A DNA stretch of 48,431 nt from Tychonema sp. LEGE 07203 (GCF_015207285.1 NZ_JADEXD010000033.1:1-48431); one strand, 5' to 3'; shown: positions 36,124 to 45,499, counted from the stretch's first letter. Notes: a model not told the origin generated them from the letters alone. Program-made: numbers and translations.

Positions 36124-37979
36124 TTGATATTTCCTTTTGCTTGTAAACGTTGCAGGGCAATTTCCATACATTCATCTTGTTTCGGCACGCGGTAATTAGA
36201 ATATTTAAGCGCCTGATTCCAGGCTTCTAAGGCTGCTTGCGGCTTATCTTGGATTTCTAGTACCTGTGCTAACAGACATTGAGCTTCTGGGCTGTCGCCT
36301 CTGAATCCTATTGCTATTCTTAAATCTGCTTCAGCAGCGTCATATCGCTTTTGTGTCAACCGCACCCAGCCGCGATTTTTAAAACAAGCGGCTTTTACTC
36401 CGTCGTATTCAGTATTTTCTAAACAAGCGGCGACAAACTTTAAAGCTTCTTGAGGTTGATTGTTCAAAATTAGCGATCGAGATATTTGAGCATTCGCTTC
36501 AGTAGAACCCCGCCGCGCCGCCTCCTTCATTGCTTTTGCGGCGTATTCTTTTTCATTCAAGCTCTCGTACAACTCGGCTAAGTTATAGTAAGGACTAGCA
36601 TAATTTAGATTGAGTAAAGTTGCTAATTGGTAGCATTTTTCGGCAATAAATAGTTGACCCTTTTTGTGATTTTTTATGCCAATTTGATTGGCAACCCGGG
36701 CAACGATCGGGCCTATTAATATGTAGCCGATCGCCAAAACAGCTAAACTAATGCTTGTACGCTGCATCAGTTTAGTTGAAACAGTAAATTGGGGGCGGTT
36801 TGGGCGATCCGCCGCACCATCCGCTGCTGCTGAAATCACAGGTTTAATTTTGTCTCTTCGCGGTAACGTCAATTCCTCAAAATTGGGATGCTGACACAGC
36901 ACCGGAATCCCGCTAGCGCCCGGAAATCGAGATTCCCAGTGCAGCAAATAATCCTTAGCTTTTCGCACAGCCAAAAACAAAGGTTCTCCATCCGCCAGAT
37001 ATCCGAACAAAGACTTCACAAAATCGTGAGCAATTTGGTCGGGAATTGGTGCGCGCATTACAATTATTGACGGCAAATGATGATTCTGGGCTACCAAATC
37101 CGCTGCTAATCCAAAACTGGAACAGGAATTAAAGATTAGCAATTGCAACCCTTTATAACTCGCTCGCTTTATACCTATTTTTAAATCATTTACGGTGACA
37201 GTATTGTTGGCAGCATTTTGATTTATGTGCAGCCGTCCGTTTGTAGCATTATTATCGCTATCGCTGTGCCCTGCAAAAAAGAAAATTTGCCAGCCTTTTT
37301 CATCAAAAAGGCGATCGTTCAACTCTTCCGGTGTCGGGTTATCTAAAAACTCTAATTGGCAGCGATCGCCCAAACTTTGGGCAATAATTTTGGTATCTTT
37401 TTTAACATCTATTCCCTTACTATTACCTAAAACACATAAAATTCTGCCCCAAGAAGGTAGATATATTCCTGCTTGAGTTTCCTGCTTAGACTGTATTGTA
37501 TACTCTGACGGACTGCGGATGATTTCACAGTTGCAGTACGCTTCCCGAAAATTCCACACATCCCAAGGCAACTCACAAATTTCCGAATCATCGCACTCTA
37601 GAAATATTTGAATATATTCAGATGTATTGCCGATTTGCGTCCTGAGATTTACCTCAATTTTTCGGTAAAACTCGTCAGCATTCAGCCATTTTTGCATCTC
37701 TTCTCTCAACCCTTCATATATAGCGCGAGGATTGTTTTCCGAAATATAAGCTTTGCTTGTAGGCTTGATTTTTATCCGAGAATTGCTTCTGCTAGATTGG
37801 AACCCGGAACAACAAACTTTCCATCTTCTTTGCAGTACCTCAAGGTCTGGTACTGGTGGCAAGCTTCCTTTGAATTGAATATTGATAGGTCTTGCTTGGT
37901 TTTTCAACTTTGCCGTGACGTGAGGAAAGCCTTCTTGAAGAGTTCCAGACCCTAAAGCCAATATGACAGTCCAAGTCAT
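36120..37979 (-). CDS. membrane-anchored CHAT (caspase-like) peptidase with TPR tail
   Basis: 619 residues. An N-terminal segment (about 40-170, with EICELPWDVWNF) is conserved in cyanobacterial CHAT proteins. The CHAT protease domain follows, with the catalytic His at 238 (FFFAGHSDS) and Cys at 286 (FNSCSSFG), a caspase-type dyad. A membrane helix lies at about 408-430, then TPR-like helices (YYNLAELYESLNEKEYA, AEADLRIAIGFRGDSPEAQC) to the end. Related proteases act in bacterial immunity and programmed cell death. The domain order puts the protease and TPRs on opposite sides of the membrane, or the helix may just anchor the pair. It starts 30 bp after DUF1822 and overlaps the next gene. Confidence 0.9.
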   Translation of the reverse strand: MTWTVILALGSGTLQEGFPHVTAKLKNQARPINIQFKGSLPPVPDLEVLQRRWKVCCSGFQSSRSNSRIKIKPTSKAYISENNPRAIYEGLREEMQKWLNADEFYRKIEVNLRTQIGNTSEYIQIFLECDDSEICELPWDVWNFREAYCNCEIIRSPSEYTIQSKQETQAGIYLPSWGRILCVLGNSKGIDVKKDTKIIAQSLGDRCQLEFLDNPTPEELNDRLFDEKGWQIFFFAGHSDSDNNATNGRLHINQNAANNTVTVNDLKIGIKRASYKGLQLLIFNSCSSFGLAADLVAQNHHLPSIIVMRAPIPDQIAHDFVKSLFGYLADGEPLFLAVRKAKDYLLHWESRFPGASGIPVLCQHPNFEELTLPRRDKIKPVISAAADGAADRPNRPQFTVSTKLMQRTSISLAVLAIGYILIGPIVARVANQIGIKNHKKGQLFIAEKCYQLATLLNLNYASPYYNLAELYESLNEKEYAAKAMKEAARRGSTEANAQISRSLILNNQPQEALKFVAACLENTEYDGVKAACFKNRGWVRLTQKRYDAAEADLRIAIGFRGDSPEAQCLLAQVLEIQDKPQAALEAWNQALKYSNYRVPKQDECMEIALQRLQAKGNIK

Positions 37980-38009
37980 AAATTTGCTGCGGTAACAGTA
38001 ATTACAAAA

Positions 38010-39200
38010 TCATACCATAAAAGTTTCTGTTATGCTCAAATCGTCGATCGCCAGTCGAATACCAAAACATTCTCCGGATTCAACATAAAATTCCAGTGAA
38101 ATGCACTGATCTTGAACAGTAGATTCAAGTTCCTGTAAAATTTCTCCAGCATCAGATATTAGCGACAGTTTAAGGTGACGCGGCAAATAACGATCGCCAA
38201 TCGCCGGATGCAGTTGCACGTGAACTCTGAGAGTGCGATCGTCCTCTTGGGCAATCGCCACCAACAAAGCAACAGTTGTTGAACCCAAACGCATTCCCAA
38301 ATCAATCAACTTGGCCCGCGTGACATCAGCTTCGGGAAACCTATTGATATTACTTCTAAGCCCGTGCGAAACAGATTCTGTACTGGAATTTCCACCTCCC
38401 CGGAATGCAAAACTTGGGTTATCGTCAGGAAAAATCAGGTCTTCTAAATTTTGTTTGCCTTGCTCGATTTTCTGCCAACCTGCTTCTGCAACATTCTGCA
38501 ACCAATTGCCTAAATTAGATTTGACCGGATTTTCAATCTCAGTCGGTTCAGTCTCCGGCTGCGGATCGAATATCGATTCAACAGACAGCCAATCCGATGT
38601 AAAAATATTCTCCAACCACTGACGCAGATCGACTTTAGATTCATATATTTTTTCCAGGTGAATCAAGAATTCATCCAGGGAATGCAAATCGCTCAATACT
38701 AACTCGCCCGTTGTCGCAGTCGGAGAAAAACCCAACAATCTTGCTTCCTTTTCTTCTTCATCAATTTCGACCGCAATATAACCGATGCGTTCATCCCTAG
38801 CTTCCGCGGGAACAGGACACATTTCCGGCAAATTTGCCGCAGAATTTTCATTGTCATTTTGTACGTTGTGATGTACTCTTCTAATCGGGATGCACTCAAT
38901 TTTACCCAATCCTTTGATATACAAATCTGCGGCATTTTCAAACAAGCGAATTGCTGGAATCCAGCTATCGCATTGACTCAAATCAGTTTCAATATCCAAC
39001 AATTTTAAATAATCGCCAACCGCCAACACTGCTAAAGTGTTGAGATAAATTTGTTCCACCTTTTGCGGATGATTGTGTTCCGAAGCAAATTGCGATGCTA
39101 GACGAATTGCCTTTTGGGTAATTGGCATTGGCAATGATTGGATTCCGGTACTATTGTTTTTCATTTGCCTAGTTGAACTCCCTGTATGATTAATAGCCAT
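38010..39200 (-). CDS. DUF1822 family protein
   Basis: 396 residues from the ATG at 39200 (MAINHTGSS), which overlaps the stop region of the sigma-like gene by 11 bases; an ATG at 39164 with GGGAG further upstream is an alternative. The N-terminal block MPITQKAIRLASQFASEHNH with YLNTLAVLAVGDYLKLLDI and DSWIPAIRLFENAADL is the DUF1822 signature. The C-terminal half is predicted beta-rich (VHVQLHPAIGDRYLPRHLKL). The family is restricted to cyanobacteria and has no known function; it is repeatedly encoded between sigma-like regulators and CHAT proteins, as I recall. Neighbouring genes on both sides support operon membership. Confidence 0.85.
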   Translation of the reverse strand: MAINHTGSSTRQMKNNSTGIQSLPMPITQKAIRLASQFASEHNHPQKVEQIYLNTLAVLAVGDYLKLLDIETDLSQCDSWIPAIRLFENAADLYIKGLGKIECIPIRRVHHNVQNDNENSAANLPEMCPVPAEARDERIGYIAVEIDEEEKEARLLGFSPTATTGELVLSDLHSLDEFLIHLEKIYESKVDLRQWLENIFTSDWLSVESIFDPQPETEPTEIENPVKSNLGNWLQNVAEAGWQKIEQGKQNLEDLIFPDDNPSFAFRGGGNSSTESVSHGLRSNINRFPEADVTRAKLIDLGMRLGSTTVALLVAIAQEDDRTLRVHVQLHPAIGDRYLPRHLKLSLISDAGEILQELESTVQDQCISLEFYVESGECFGIRLAIDDLSITETFMV

Positions 39201-39864
39201 GAATTTTGCCAAATTTGTCCAACAAACGAGGACGACATTTGTTTTTCCAAAAACCGTAGATTGTCTGATAAGCGCAGCCATATTCTGCGGCCATTTGCGT
39301 AATATTTTTGCCAGACAACAAATTTATCAAAATAACTTGACAAGTTAGATCCTTCCGTCCTCGAATGTGTGCGTTTAATATGCCATCAGGATTAGTCTCG
39401 ATCCAGTTTTTAACGGTTTCAAAGTATTGGATACATTCCATAACATGACTGTCATCCTCAGCGGTAAAATCTTCTAAAACTTTGTCATTATGATATTTTC
39501 TGGCATTTTGTTCAGCCATCTTTTGAGCAAAAGTTAACAGCCGCCACCGCAAACAATTATTGAACCAAGTCATCGGGTTACTGCGAGTAGGATCGTACTG
39601 AGTACCGGTGCGAGATTCGTACAAATTGCTACAGAAAAAAACCCACTGTTCTGCTAAAGCATCTTCATAGTAAGGTACTTTTTCCTTCCAGATCAGACCG
39701 GAGTTTGTCATTTTAATCACAAGCTGACTCAACAAACGTCTTCGTTTCCAAGGGTTCGATGTTTCCTGGCAAATTTGGGTGACAAGGCTGTCGAGCTCTT
39801 GATATAGAATTTGTCGATCGCATGGGTGGTCTTCCCCCTGGGAGGGGTTGTACTCATCATTCAT
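39190..39864 (-). CDS. sigma-70-family-like regulator, first gene of CHAT operon
   Basis: 224 residues. A sigma region 2-like core (WFNNCLRWRLLTFAQKMAEQ) and a C-terminal helix-turn-helix (LSGKNITQMAAEYGCAYQTI) are visible. Between them lies a short helical linker. It is shorter than group 1/2 sigma factors and looks like the unusual ECF-like proteins that head cyanobacterial DUF1822/CHAT loci. It could direct transcription of its own operon or of target genes. The GTG/ATG region upstream shows no strong ribosome site; the ATG at 39864 gives a family-typical N-terminus (MNDEYNPSQGEDHP). Confidence 0.75.
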   Translation of the reverse strand: MNDEYNPSQGEDHPCDRQILYQELDSLVTQICQETSNPWKRRRLLSQLVIKMTNSGLIWKEKVPYYEDALAEQWVFFCSNLYESRTGTQYDPTRSNPMTWFNNCLRWRLLTFAQKMAEQNARKYHNDKVLEDFTAEDDSHVMECIQYFETVKNWIETNPDGILNAHIRGRKDLTCQVILINLLSGKNITQMAAEYGCAYQTIYGFWKNKCRPRLLDKFGKIHGY

Positions 39865-40342
39865 AGTTCAGTGCGGCCGCAACTTTGTTCCTACATTTAC
39901 TTATCAGGGTTAGCTGGGAAATTTTATGTGAAATTCTCAAAGTTTTTTGTGGCAGATGGTTGAAAGTCTTGCTGTGCGGTGGATTTGGCTGTAAAATTGG
40001 CTGTAAAGTTTTGTTAAGACCGGAACTAAAGAAACCCGGTTTTTGGGGTTTTTGCGGTGTGTGACGAGTATTCTCCGAAAAAACCCGGTTTCCGGGACTA
40101 AACCAGAATTTAGAAACCGGGTTTCTGCGTAAAATCTGACGTGTAATGTGAAAAATATCAGAGAAACCCGGTTTCTGGGACTCAGCGCGTCAGGATTTAC
40201 GCACTCTCACCCAAGAAACCGGGTTTTTAAAACCCGGTTTCTGCGTAAAATCTGACGTGTAATGTGAAAAATATCAGAGAAACCCGGTTTCTGGGACTCA
40301 GCGAGATTTACCATCGATCGCCCCCAAAACCCCAAAAACACC
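39865..40342. repeat. cluster of aaacccggttt repeats with a 68-bp duplication
   Basis: At least seven copies of an aaacccggtttct-type motif in both orientations. A 68-bp block is repeated exactly at 40120-40187 and 40236-40303. This separates the CHAT operon from the defence island and is the probable transcription end of the island. No gene is present. Confidence 0.85.
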
Positions 40343-41533
40343 TTACGATCGCACAAGACTTGCTGTATCCCGATCATATCGAAATCGATCGAGGGTTCCT
40401 TCCTTGATTTTTTCGATCGCCTCCTCAATTACCTCTAGCGGAACCAGGAACCACTCTCTCGGCTTTACGGGTGTGCCGAAGCGATCCTGCAATTCCAAAT
40501 CTAATTGAGCGCTGGCGAAAAACTTCTGAAGCAGTGCCTCAAGTCCCTTCCGGTTGATATTTGCCAGTTTGAAGGTGGCAACAATATCCACATCTGCTAG
40601 CAGATAGGTGGAGTCTTTCTTGGCGTTGGCAATTCGGCTTTTTACATCTCCTCCAGTAACGCCGATTTTGTGAATAATAGACCGATTCTCGGCAATGAAG
40701 GGATGATCCGATTGGCTCCTGAGCACGTAAATATAGCCAGTCGGCAAGTCGTCTGCTGCTTCAATGTTGGAAAATAGGGGGCCGAAATCTGGGGTGGTGA
40801 TGCGGCGGCTGGCCTTGTCTTTATTTAGAGCACGCTGGAGCGATCGCAACAGCAAATCGCTCTCAGTGGCGTTGTCATAAACTACCCGCAGCCTGCAGTC
40901 TTGACGGCCATAGTCGCTGACAAACGACTCGCCCATCTCGGCTACAATCACCTTCTGCCCGTCGAGGATGAACAAATCGCCTTCCTTTACGGCCGCATAG
41001 TCCTGGTATTTGATAGTTTGCCGTTCCCCCGACTGCAATTGGCGTTGCACTTTGTCAAAGATCGGTTTGAATTCATCAAAGTCCTGGCAGGGAGTCCGCT
41101 GGGCGATTTCCTCCGCTGCTTTGATTTCCTGGCGCGATCGCACATGAGTAAGCTGGGTTACATCGTTCTCTGAACTCGCATCGACTCCAAGGGATGCCAG
41201 CAGCGCCTCATTTGTCAGATCGTCTTTGGCGATCGAGCCAGCATCAATCTCAGCATCCAACAGTCCGCGCGAGTCTAGCGGTTCCAAGACTGCGCGACAT
41301 TCCTCCGATTCTCGCAGGCGATCGAGCCTTACTGCATAAAGCCGCTCGAAGATATCGCCATCCTCCCCATGCTGCGGCAATCTTCCATGTTCCTCTACAA
41401 ACCGCTCGATTTCCTCAAAGCCTGCAACGATCCGCTCTTCTTTGGCGGAGCGCTGGCCGGACGGATCGGGCGCTAACTCCACTCCCAATTCGCCGAGCAA
41501 TTCCAAATCGTCGTCTGTCGTGTACTTAGGCAT
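40343..41533 (-). CDS. GIY-YIG nuclease-family protein (T5orf172-like)
   Basis: 396 residues. The C-terminal part (about 265-370) is the nuclease: GYIYVLRS for the first motif, HKIGVTGGDVKSRI for the second (Lys-Ile-Gly in place of YIG) with the catalytic Arg, and a Glu in GLEALLQKFF. This matches the T5orf172/MUG113 subset of GIY-YIG proteins. The N-terminal 260 residues are helical and probably bind DNA or partner proteins. Its start overlaps the helicase stop by eight bases (ATGCCTAA), so expression is coupled. It is the likely cleavage subunit of the defence island. Confidence 0.88.
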   Translation of the reverse strand: MPKYTTDDDLELLGELGVELAPDPSGQRSAKEERIVAGFEEIERFVEEHGRLPQHGEDGDIFERLYAVRLDRLRESEECRAVLEPLDSRGLLDAEIDAGSIAKDDLTNEALLASLGVDASSENDVTQLTHVRSRQEIKAAEEIAQRTPCQDFDEFKPIFDKVQRQLQSGERQTIKYQDYAAVKEGDLFILDGQKVIVAEMGESFVSDYGRQDCRLRVVYDNATESDLLLRSLQRALNKDKASRRITTPDFGPLFSNIEAADDLPTGYIYVLRSQSDHPFIAENRSIIHKIGVTGGDVKSRIANAKKDSTYLLADVDIVATFKLANINRKGLEALLQKFFASAQLDLELQDRFGTPVKPREWFLVPLEVIEEAIEKIKEGTLDRFRYDRDTASLVRS

Positions 41534-43601
41534 TGTTTTCCTCCTTCACTTTACGTTGTAGGAAGGCAATTCCTTCCGCCATCCGTTTTTCCCAAGGATC
41601 TACTGCTGTTAGGGAGGGGAGCCTGCCTTTCTCCTTTTTGAAACGAAGCGCCCGTTTTGCTAATTCCCGCGCTTCTTCCACGCTAAGGGTTACTCGTTTA
41701 GCGGCAATGACTTCCGCTACCTGTCGCAGCCGTTCTTCGCTCATGGTCTTAGCAAGAATAGCGTAGGCTTCGCCAAAGGGATTGATGCGATCGATCAAAT
41801 CCATATCCAAGTCTGTTACCGATAGGGCAAACTTCCTCACCCCATCAATGAGTGAGGTGTTTTTCGCTGCTTCGGCAGCACCAGGATTTGTGGCATACTG
41901 CCCGCCGGCTTCGTTCACGGTTTTCTTGCCCTGTTGGACGAGGTTGAGGGCTGCGATCGCGTGTTGGCGGACGGCTTCTCGATCTTCCTCATCCAGATTT
42001 GGAAACTTCTCTTTGACAATTTTGCCCATGCGAACCTGCGTCAGTTCCTCCGGCACCAGTTCCTCATCAAATAGGCCGCGCTCGATCGTTGGCTTATCTT
42101 GGACAAACGCCGTCACCAGTTCAGTCAAGTCCTCGCGACAGATGCGATCGGCTTCTGGGCTTTTGGGTTCGGCTAGCCCCTTAATTTCCATTTGAATGAG
42201 GCCGTCTGGATTGATGCCCACGTTGCACGCCCTAGGATTGTAGCCGTCTTCTCCGTAGTCGAAACCCGGTGTTGGTTGATTGTTGGGGTGCTTGGGTTGG
42301 AACTCGAAGCGCGGCGCGAGAACCTGCTCCATCAAGAGGCTGGCGGCGATCGCTTTGAGGGTATCGTTGATGGCTTCGGTGACGGCGGCTTCGGTGGCAT
42401 CCGGTTCGGCAATCAAGTTAGTGAACCGAGCGCGGGTTTTTCCTGGCGCATCGCGGGTGGCGCGACCGATAATCTGCACAATCTCTGTCAGGCTGGAGCG
42501 GTAGCCGATGGTTAGGGCGTGTTCGCACCAGATCCAATCGAACCCCTCTTTCGCCATGCCCAGGGCGATAATAATGTCCACACGATCGCGATTGTTCTTC
42601 TGGGTGGGGTCTTTCAGGGCGGCGGAGACTCGATCGCGCTTGGTGGGGTCGTCGTCTACCAGGTCGGCAATTTTGAGGATTGTGCCGTCGGCGGTTTTGA
42701 CGAGTTGAAATCCGGTATTGGGGTCAGTGCCCTGCCATTCCCCCAGTTCCTCAATAATGTGTTCCACTTCGCGGATCTTGTCTTTGGTACTCTCGCGGGA
42801 GTTGACGTTGGGAATGTGCAGGATGGTTTTCTCCTTGGGGTTGAGCACCTGCACGATCTCGTCGGTGTAGTTGCCCGCATAGAAATAGTAGCCGATGTCG
42901 AGCTGTTTGAGGTGTTGGTAGCCGTTGAGCTGTTCGTAATAGGTGTAGGTAACGGTGTCGAAGCGGGATTCGTCTTCGGGGTGCAGGACGGCTTCGGCAT
43001 CGCCGCGAAAGTAGGAGCCGGTCATCGCTACAATGTGGGTTTTGTCGCGGGTGATGAGCTGGCGGATGTGGTCGCCTAGCTTGTTGTCTGGGTTGGCGGA
43101 AACGTGGTGAAATTCATCTACAGCAATCAGGCGATCGTCAAACACCTCTATACCAAATTTATCTATGACGAAGCGAAAGGTGGCGTGGGTACAGACCAGA
43201 ATCTTGGCACTGCTGGCTAGAAACTTCTGCACTGCATCTACTTTGCCGCCGTTGTCACCGCCGGGGGCGTTGCAGAGGTTCCACTTTGGCTCAACTTGCC
43301 AATCAGCCCAAAAGCCATACTGACTCAGCGGCTCATCATGGAAGCTGGAGCCGATCGCCTTTTCTGGGACGACGATGATGGCTTGCTTGAGCTTCTGGTT
43401 TTCCAGCTTGTCTAGGGCGATGAACATCAGTGCCCGACTTTTGCCGGAGGCGGGGGGCGATTTGATCAGGAGATATTGTTGTCCGCGCTTCTGGTAGGCA
43501 CGTTCTTGCATAGGGCGCATCCCGAAAGCGTTGGGGCGGGTGGAGGTGCCATTGTGGGCGTAGGTGACGGATACGGCGGGAATAGCGATCGGGTTGCTCA
43601 T
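41526..43601 (-). CDS. SF2 DEAD/DEAH-type helicase of defence island
   Basis: 691 residues. Walker A SPPASGKS at 48-55, motif II VDEFHH at 161-166, motif III MTGS at 193-196 and motif VI QIIGRATR at 376-383 define an SF2 helicase/translocase like those of type I/III restriction. The C-terminal 250 residues, helical and rich in charged residues, have no recognised nuclease and probably contact partners. It lies between the AlbA_2 gene and the GIY-YIG gene, overlapping the latter. Its role would be DNA translocation or unwinding that delivers DNA to the nuclease. Base composition around 42100-43500 is more GC-rich than the flanks. Confidence 0.88.
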   Translation of the reverse strand: MSNPIAIPAVSVTYAHNGTSTRPNAFGMRPMQERAYQKRGQQYLLIKSPPASGKSRALMFIALDKLENQKLKQAIIVVPEKAIGSSFHDEPLSQYGFWADWQVEPKWNLCNAPGGDNGGKVDAVQKFLASSAKILVCTHATFRFVIDKFGIEVFDDRLIAVDEFHHVSANPDNKLGDHIRQLITRDKTHIVAMTGSYFRGDAEAVLHPEDESRFDTVTYTYYEQLNGYQHLKQLDIGYYFYAGNYTDEIVQVLNPKEKTILHIPNVNSRESTKDKIREVEHIIEELGEWQGTDPNTGFQLVKTADGTILKIADLVDDDPTKRDRVSAALKDPTQKNNRDRVDIIIALGMAKEGFDWIWCEHALTIGYRSSLTEIVQIIGRATRDAPGKTRARFTNLIAEPDATEAAVTEAINDTLKAIAASLLMEQVLAPRFEFQPKHPNNQPTPGFDYGEDGYNPRACNVGINPDGLIQMEIKGLAEPKSPEADRICREDLTELVTAFVQDKPTIERGLFDEELVPEELTQVRMGKIVKEKFPNLDEEDREAVRQHAIAALNLVQQGKKTVNEAGGQYATNPGAAEAAKNTSLIDGVRKFALSVTDLDMDLIDRINPFGEAYAILAKTMSEERLRQVAEVIAAKRVTLSVEEARELAKRALRFKKEKGRLPSLTAVDPWEKRMAEGIAFLQRKVKEENNA

Positions 43602-43719
43602 GGGTGGGAGTTTTTTTTTGAGATTTGCTAAAATCGGTTTGTATTAAAGCACTTTTTTGTTGATATATATGCGTTTCAGACTTTGAGGCTCGCTAGGAGC
43701 GGTTTGCGTTAAAGCACTT
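43602..43719. repeat. imperfect direct repeat before the helicase gene
   Basis: Two 30-bp copies (about 43627-43656 and 43692-43721) share gctaNNANcggtttgNNttaaagcactttt-like sequence. They lie in the original 118-bp gap between the AlbA_2 stop and the helicase start and may be a regulatory or recombination site. Confidence 0.5.
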
Positions 43720-43896
43720 TTACGCCCAAAAAGGGAGATAGGAAGCATAGCGAGTAGATGTCGATTCTGACTCGTCCATCTTAATTAATCCAGCTTCTTT
43801 AGTCGCTTTGATTACCAACGAAACGGTTGCTGCACCCGATTCGCTCAACCGAAAGCGATCGCGTAGGGTATTGGACATTCGTTTGTTGCTGACGTA
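43720..43896 (-). pseudogene. severed 3' end of the AlbA_2 gene
   Basis: Minus-strand translation gives YVSNKRMSNTLRDRFRLSES, then GAATVSLVIKATKEAGLI and an ending RYASYLPFWA stop (TAA at 43720-43722). This 58-residue winged-helix-like tail is what AlbA_2/GHKL proteins of this kind normally carry after the RIRACYQHCxL segment. Joined across the inserted element it restores a 471-residue frame (…CCLL-YVSN…). It has no start of its own and is therefore a stranded fragment. Confidence 0.85.
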
Positions 43897-44238
43897 TAGA
43901 ACCCATTTGACATCTTTGAGTTTTTGGGTTGGGTGATGATAAATATAGAGAGAAACCCGGTTTCTGAGATTTACGCGGGCGAGAAACCGGGTTTCTATGA
44001 GTTTTTGGTTGGGTGACGAGAAATATAGAGAGAAACCCGGTTTCTGAGATTTACGCGGGCGAGAAACCGGGTTTCTATGAGTTTTTGGTTGGGTGACGAG
44101 AAATATAGAGAGAAACCCGGTTTCTGAGATTTACGCGGGCGAGAAACCGGGTTTCTATGAGTTTTTGGTTGGGTGACGAGAAATATAGAGAGAAACCCGG
44201 TTTCTGAGATTTAGAATAGATATCAAATGGGTTCTATA
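43895..44238. mobile_element. MITE-like element with amplified 80-bp core
   Basis: The element is 43899-44234 (336 bp). Its ends are 16-bp inverted repeats (gaacccatttgacatc at the left, gaacccatttgatatc read inward from the right, one mismatch). A TATA direct repeat (43895-43898 and 44235-44238) is the target duplication. Removing the element and one TATA restores the AlbA_2 reading frame. Inside are three full 80-81 bp units and a partial fourth, starting at 43918, 43999, 44079 and 44159. Each unit holds agaaacccggtttct followed by its inverse, so each can form a hairpin. No coding sequence is present, so mobility would need a transposase in trans. Confidence 0.85.
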
Positions 44239-45475
44239 GCAGGCAGCAATGCTGATAGCAAGCCCGAATTCGATCGGGTTTACTCATGCCAGCAAAACTT
44301 TGATGGGCAAACAGCACTGTAGTGGTGCGGATCTCGCCGACTCGAAAATCTGGCGCAGGTAGTTGGAATAGCTCTGCCGCACTCACTACTTTGTCAATGC
44401 CACTACCCTTTTCTTCACAAATGCCAAAGCGGCGCATGAGGTCGGCAAGTTGCTCGTTGCGCGATCGATATTCGTCAATAAAGCGATCTACTTGAATGGG
44501 TGGGATGCCTGGATTAGAAATTTCGATTCGATCGCCATACATCTCGATCATCACTGAAGCGCCTGTGGCTAGAAAATCCTGATGCACTAGGGCATTAGCA
44601 ATTAACTCTCTGAGTGCCTGTTTGGGAAACATCTTAATTTCTTCCCGCATGACTTCTTCAATGAAGCGATTTTGTGGTGCGGCTGAATGGACAAAATCGA
44701 CTAATCCTTCAAAGCCAACTGCATAGCCGCGATTTTCTGTCTTATCGTCGCGTGTTTGGAGCTTGTTTATACCCTCATAAATAACAAAACGGGGCGCTTT
44801 ACGAGCCAGGGCAGAGGAGAAAGCATCCAGCTTTTTCGCCAGAAGGATAGCCGCGAGATTGGTGATTGTCCAACCTTGAGATGTCTGTTTGATTAAATCC
44901 TGACTCTGCAATCGTTCCAAGACAGCATCGCGACTGGTTGGATAGGGAATGTCTAGCAGCTCAAAGTATGTTTGGGTATCGAGAAGGGCAATGACATTAT
45001 CAGGGCTGGCATCCGATCGAGCGGCTTGGGAAAACCAGTCCTGTCGATCTTCGGCAAAAATGCGCTTGAGCATATCGGGTGTCATTGGCACCAAATCTTC
45101 ACCCGCCCGCATTAAATATGCACCCTCAAATGTGAATGCTTGCCCTACAGGACGGGTGGGTATTTCAAAAACTAACACCCGCCCGTTGGAGTGGTTTAAC
45201 TCTCTAACATCTACTCGAAATCTCAATCTCTCGACAATTAGAGCTTTGATGTCATTGAGAGAAGTTGCAGATGGAAATGCTTGCGTTCCTACTACATTTC
45301 GAGGAGGTTTGTTGGTGACACCGAGGACTAAATGACCGCCTCCCTCATTGGCTAAAGCTACGCAGTAACGCAAAAGTTTGGTGGTATCGTATTGCTGTTT
45401 AGCTTCTTTGAATTCAAGCTTCTCTGTTTCAGCGGGAGCGAGCAACCATTGCTCTAGATTTTCCAGAGTAACCAT
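44234..45475 (-). CDS. AlbA_2 / GHKL-ATPase protein, truncated by element
   Basis: 413 residues. The N-terminal AlbA_2 (Schlafen-like) domain has ETEKLEFKEAKQQ at 16-28 and GGGHLVLGVTN. A linker winged helix follows, then a GHKL-type ATPase with N-box ELIANALVHQD at 290-300, DRIEISNPG at 315-323 and EEKGSGI at 354-360. In relatives this protein ends with another winged helix. Here the frame stops with TAG inside the inserted element after RIRACYQHCCLL, losing 58 residues. It begins 24 bp after the methyltransferase stop. Its exact role in the island is unknown; related proteins are found in defence loci. Activity after truncation is uncertain. Confidence 0.88.
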   Translation of the reverse strand: MVTLENLEQWLLAPAETEKLEFKEAKQQYDTTKLLRYCVALANEGGGHLVLGVTNKPPRNVVGTQAFPSATSLNDIKALIVERLRFRVDVRELNHSNGRVLVFEIPTRPVGQAFTFEGAYLMRAGEDLVPMTPDMLKRIFAEDRQDWFSQAARSDASPDNVIALLDTQTYFELLDIPYPTSRDAVLERLQSQDLIKQTSQGWTITNLAAILLAKKLDAFSSALARKAPRFVIYEGINKLQTRDDKTENRGYAVGFEGLVDFVHSAAPQNRFIEEVMREEIKMFPKQALRELIANALVHQDFLATGASVMIEMYGDRIEISNPGIPPIQVDRFIDEYRSRNEQLADLMRRFGICEEKGSGIDKVVSAAELFQLPAPDFRVGEIRTTTVLFAHQSFAGMSKPDRIRACYQHCCLL

Positions 45476-45499
45476 ATTGTTTTTTGTCGGTTTTGATGG

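Noticed and set aside
42192..43079. Several plus-strand frames across the helicase gene
   Set aside because: They are antisense to strong SF2 helicase motifs and arise from GC-rich third positions.
43918..44217. Tandem 80-bp array considered as a CRISPR array
   Set aside because: The whole unit repeats, including what would be spacers, and no cas gene is nearby. It is the interior of a miniature element.
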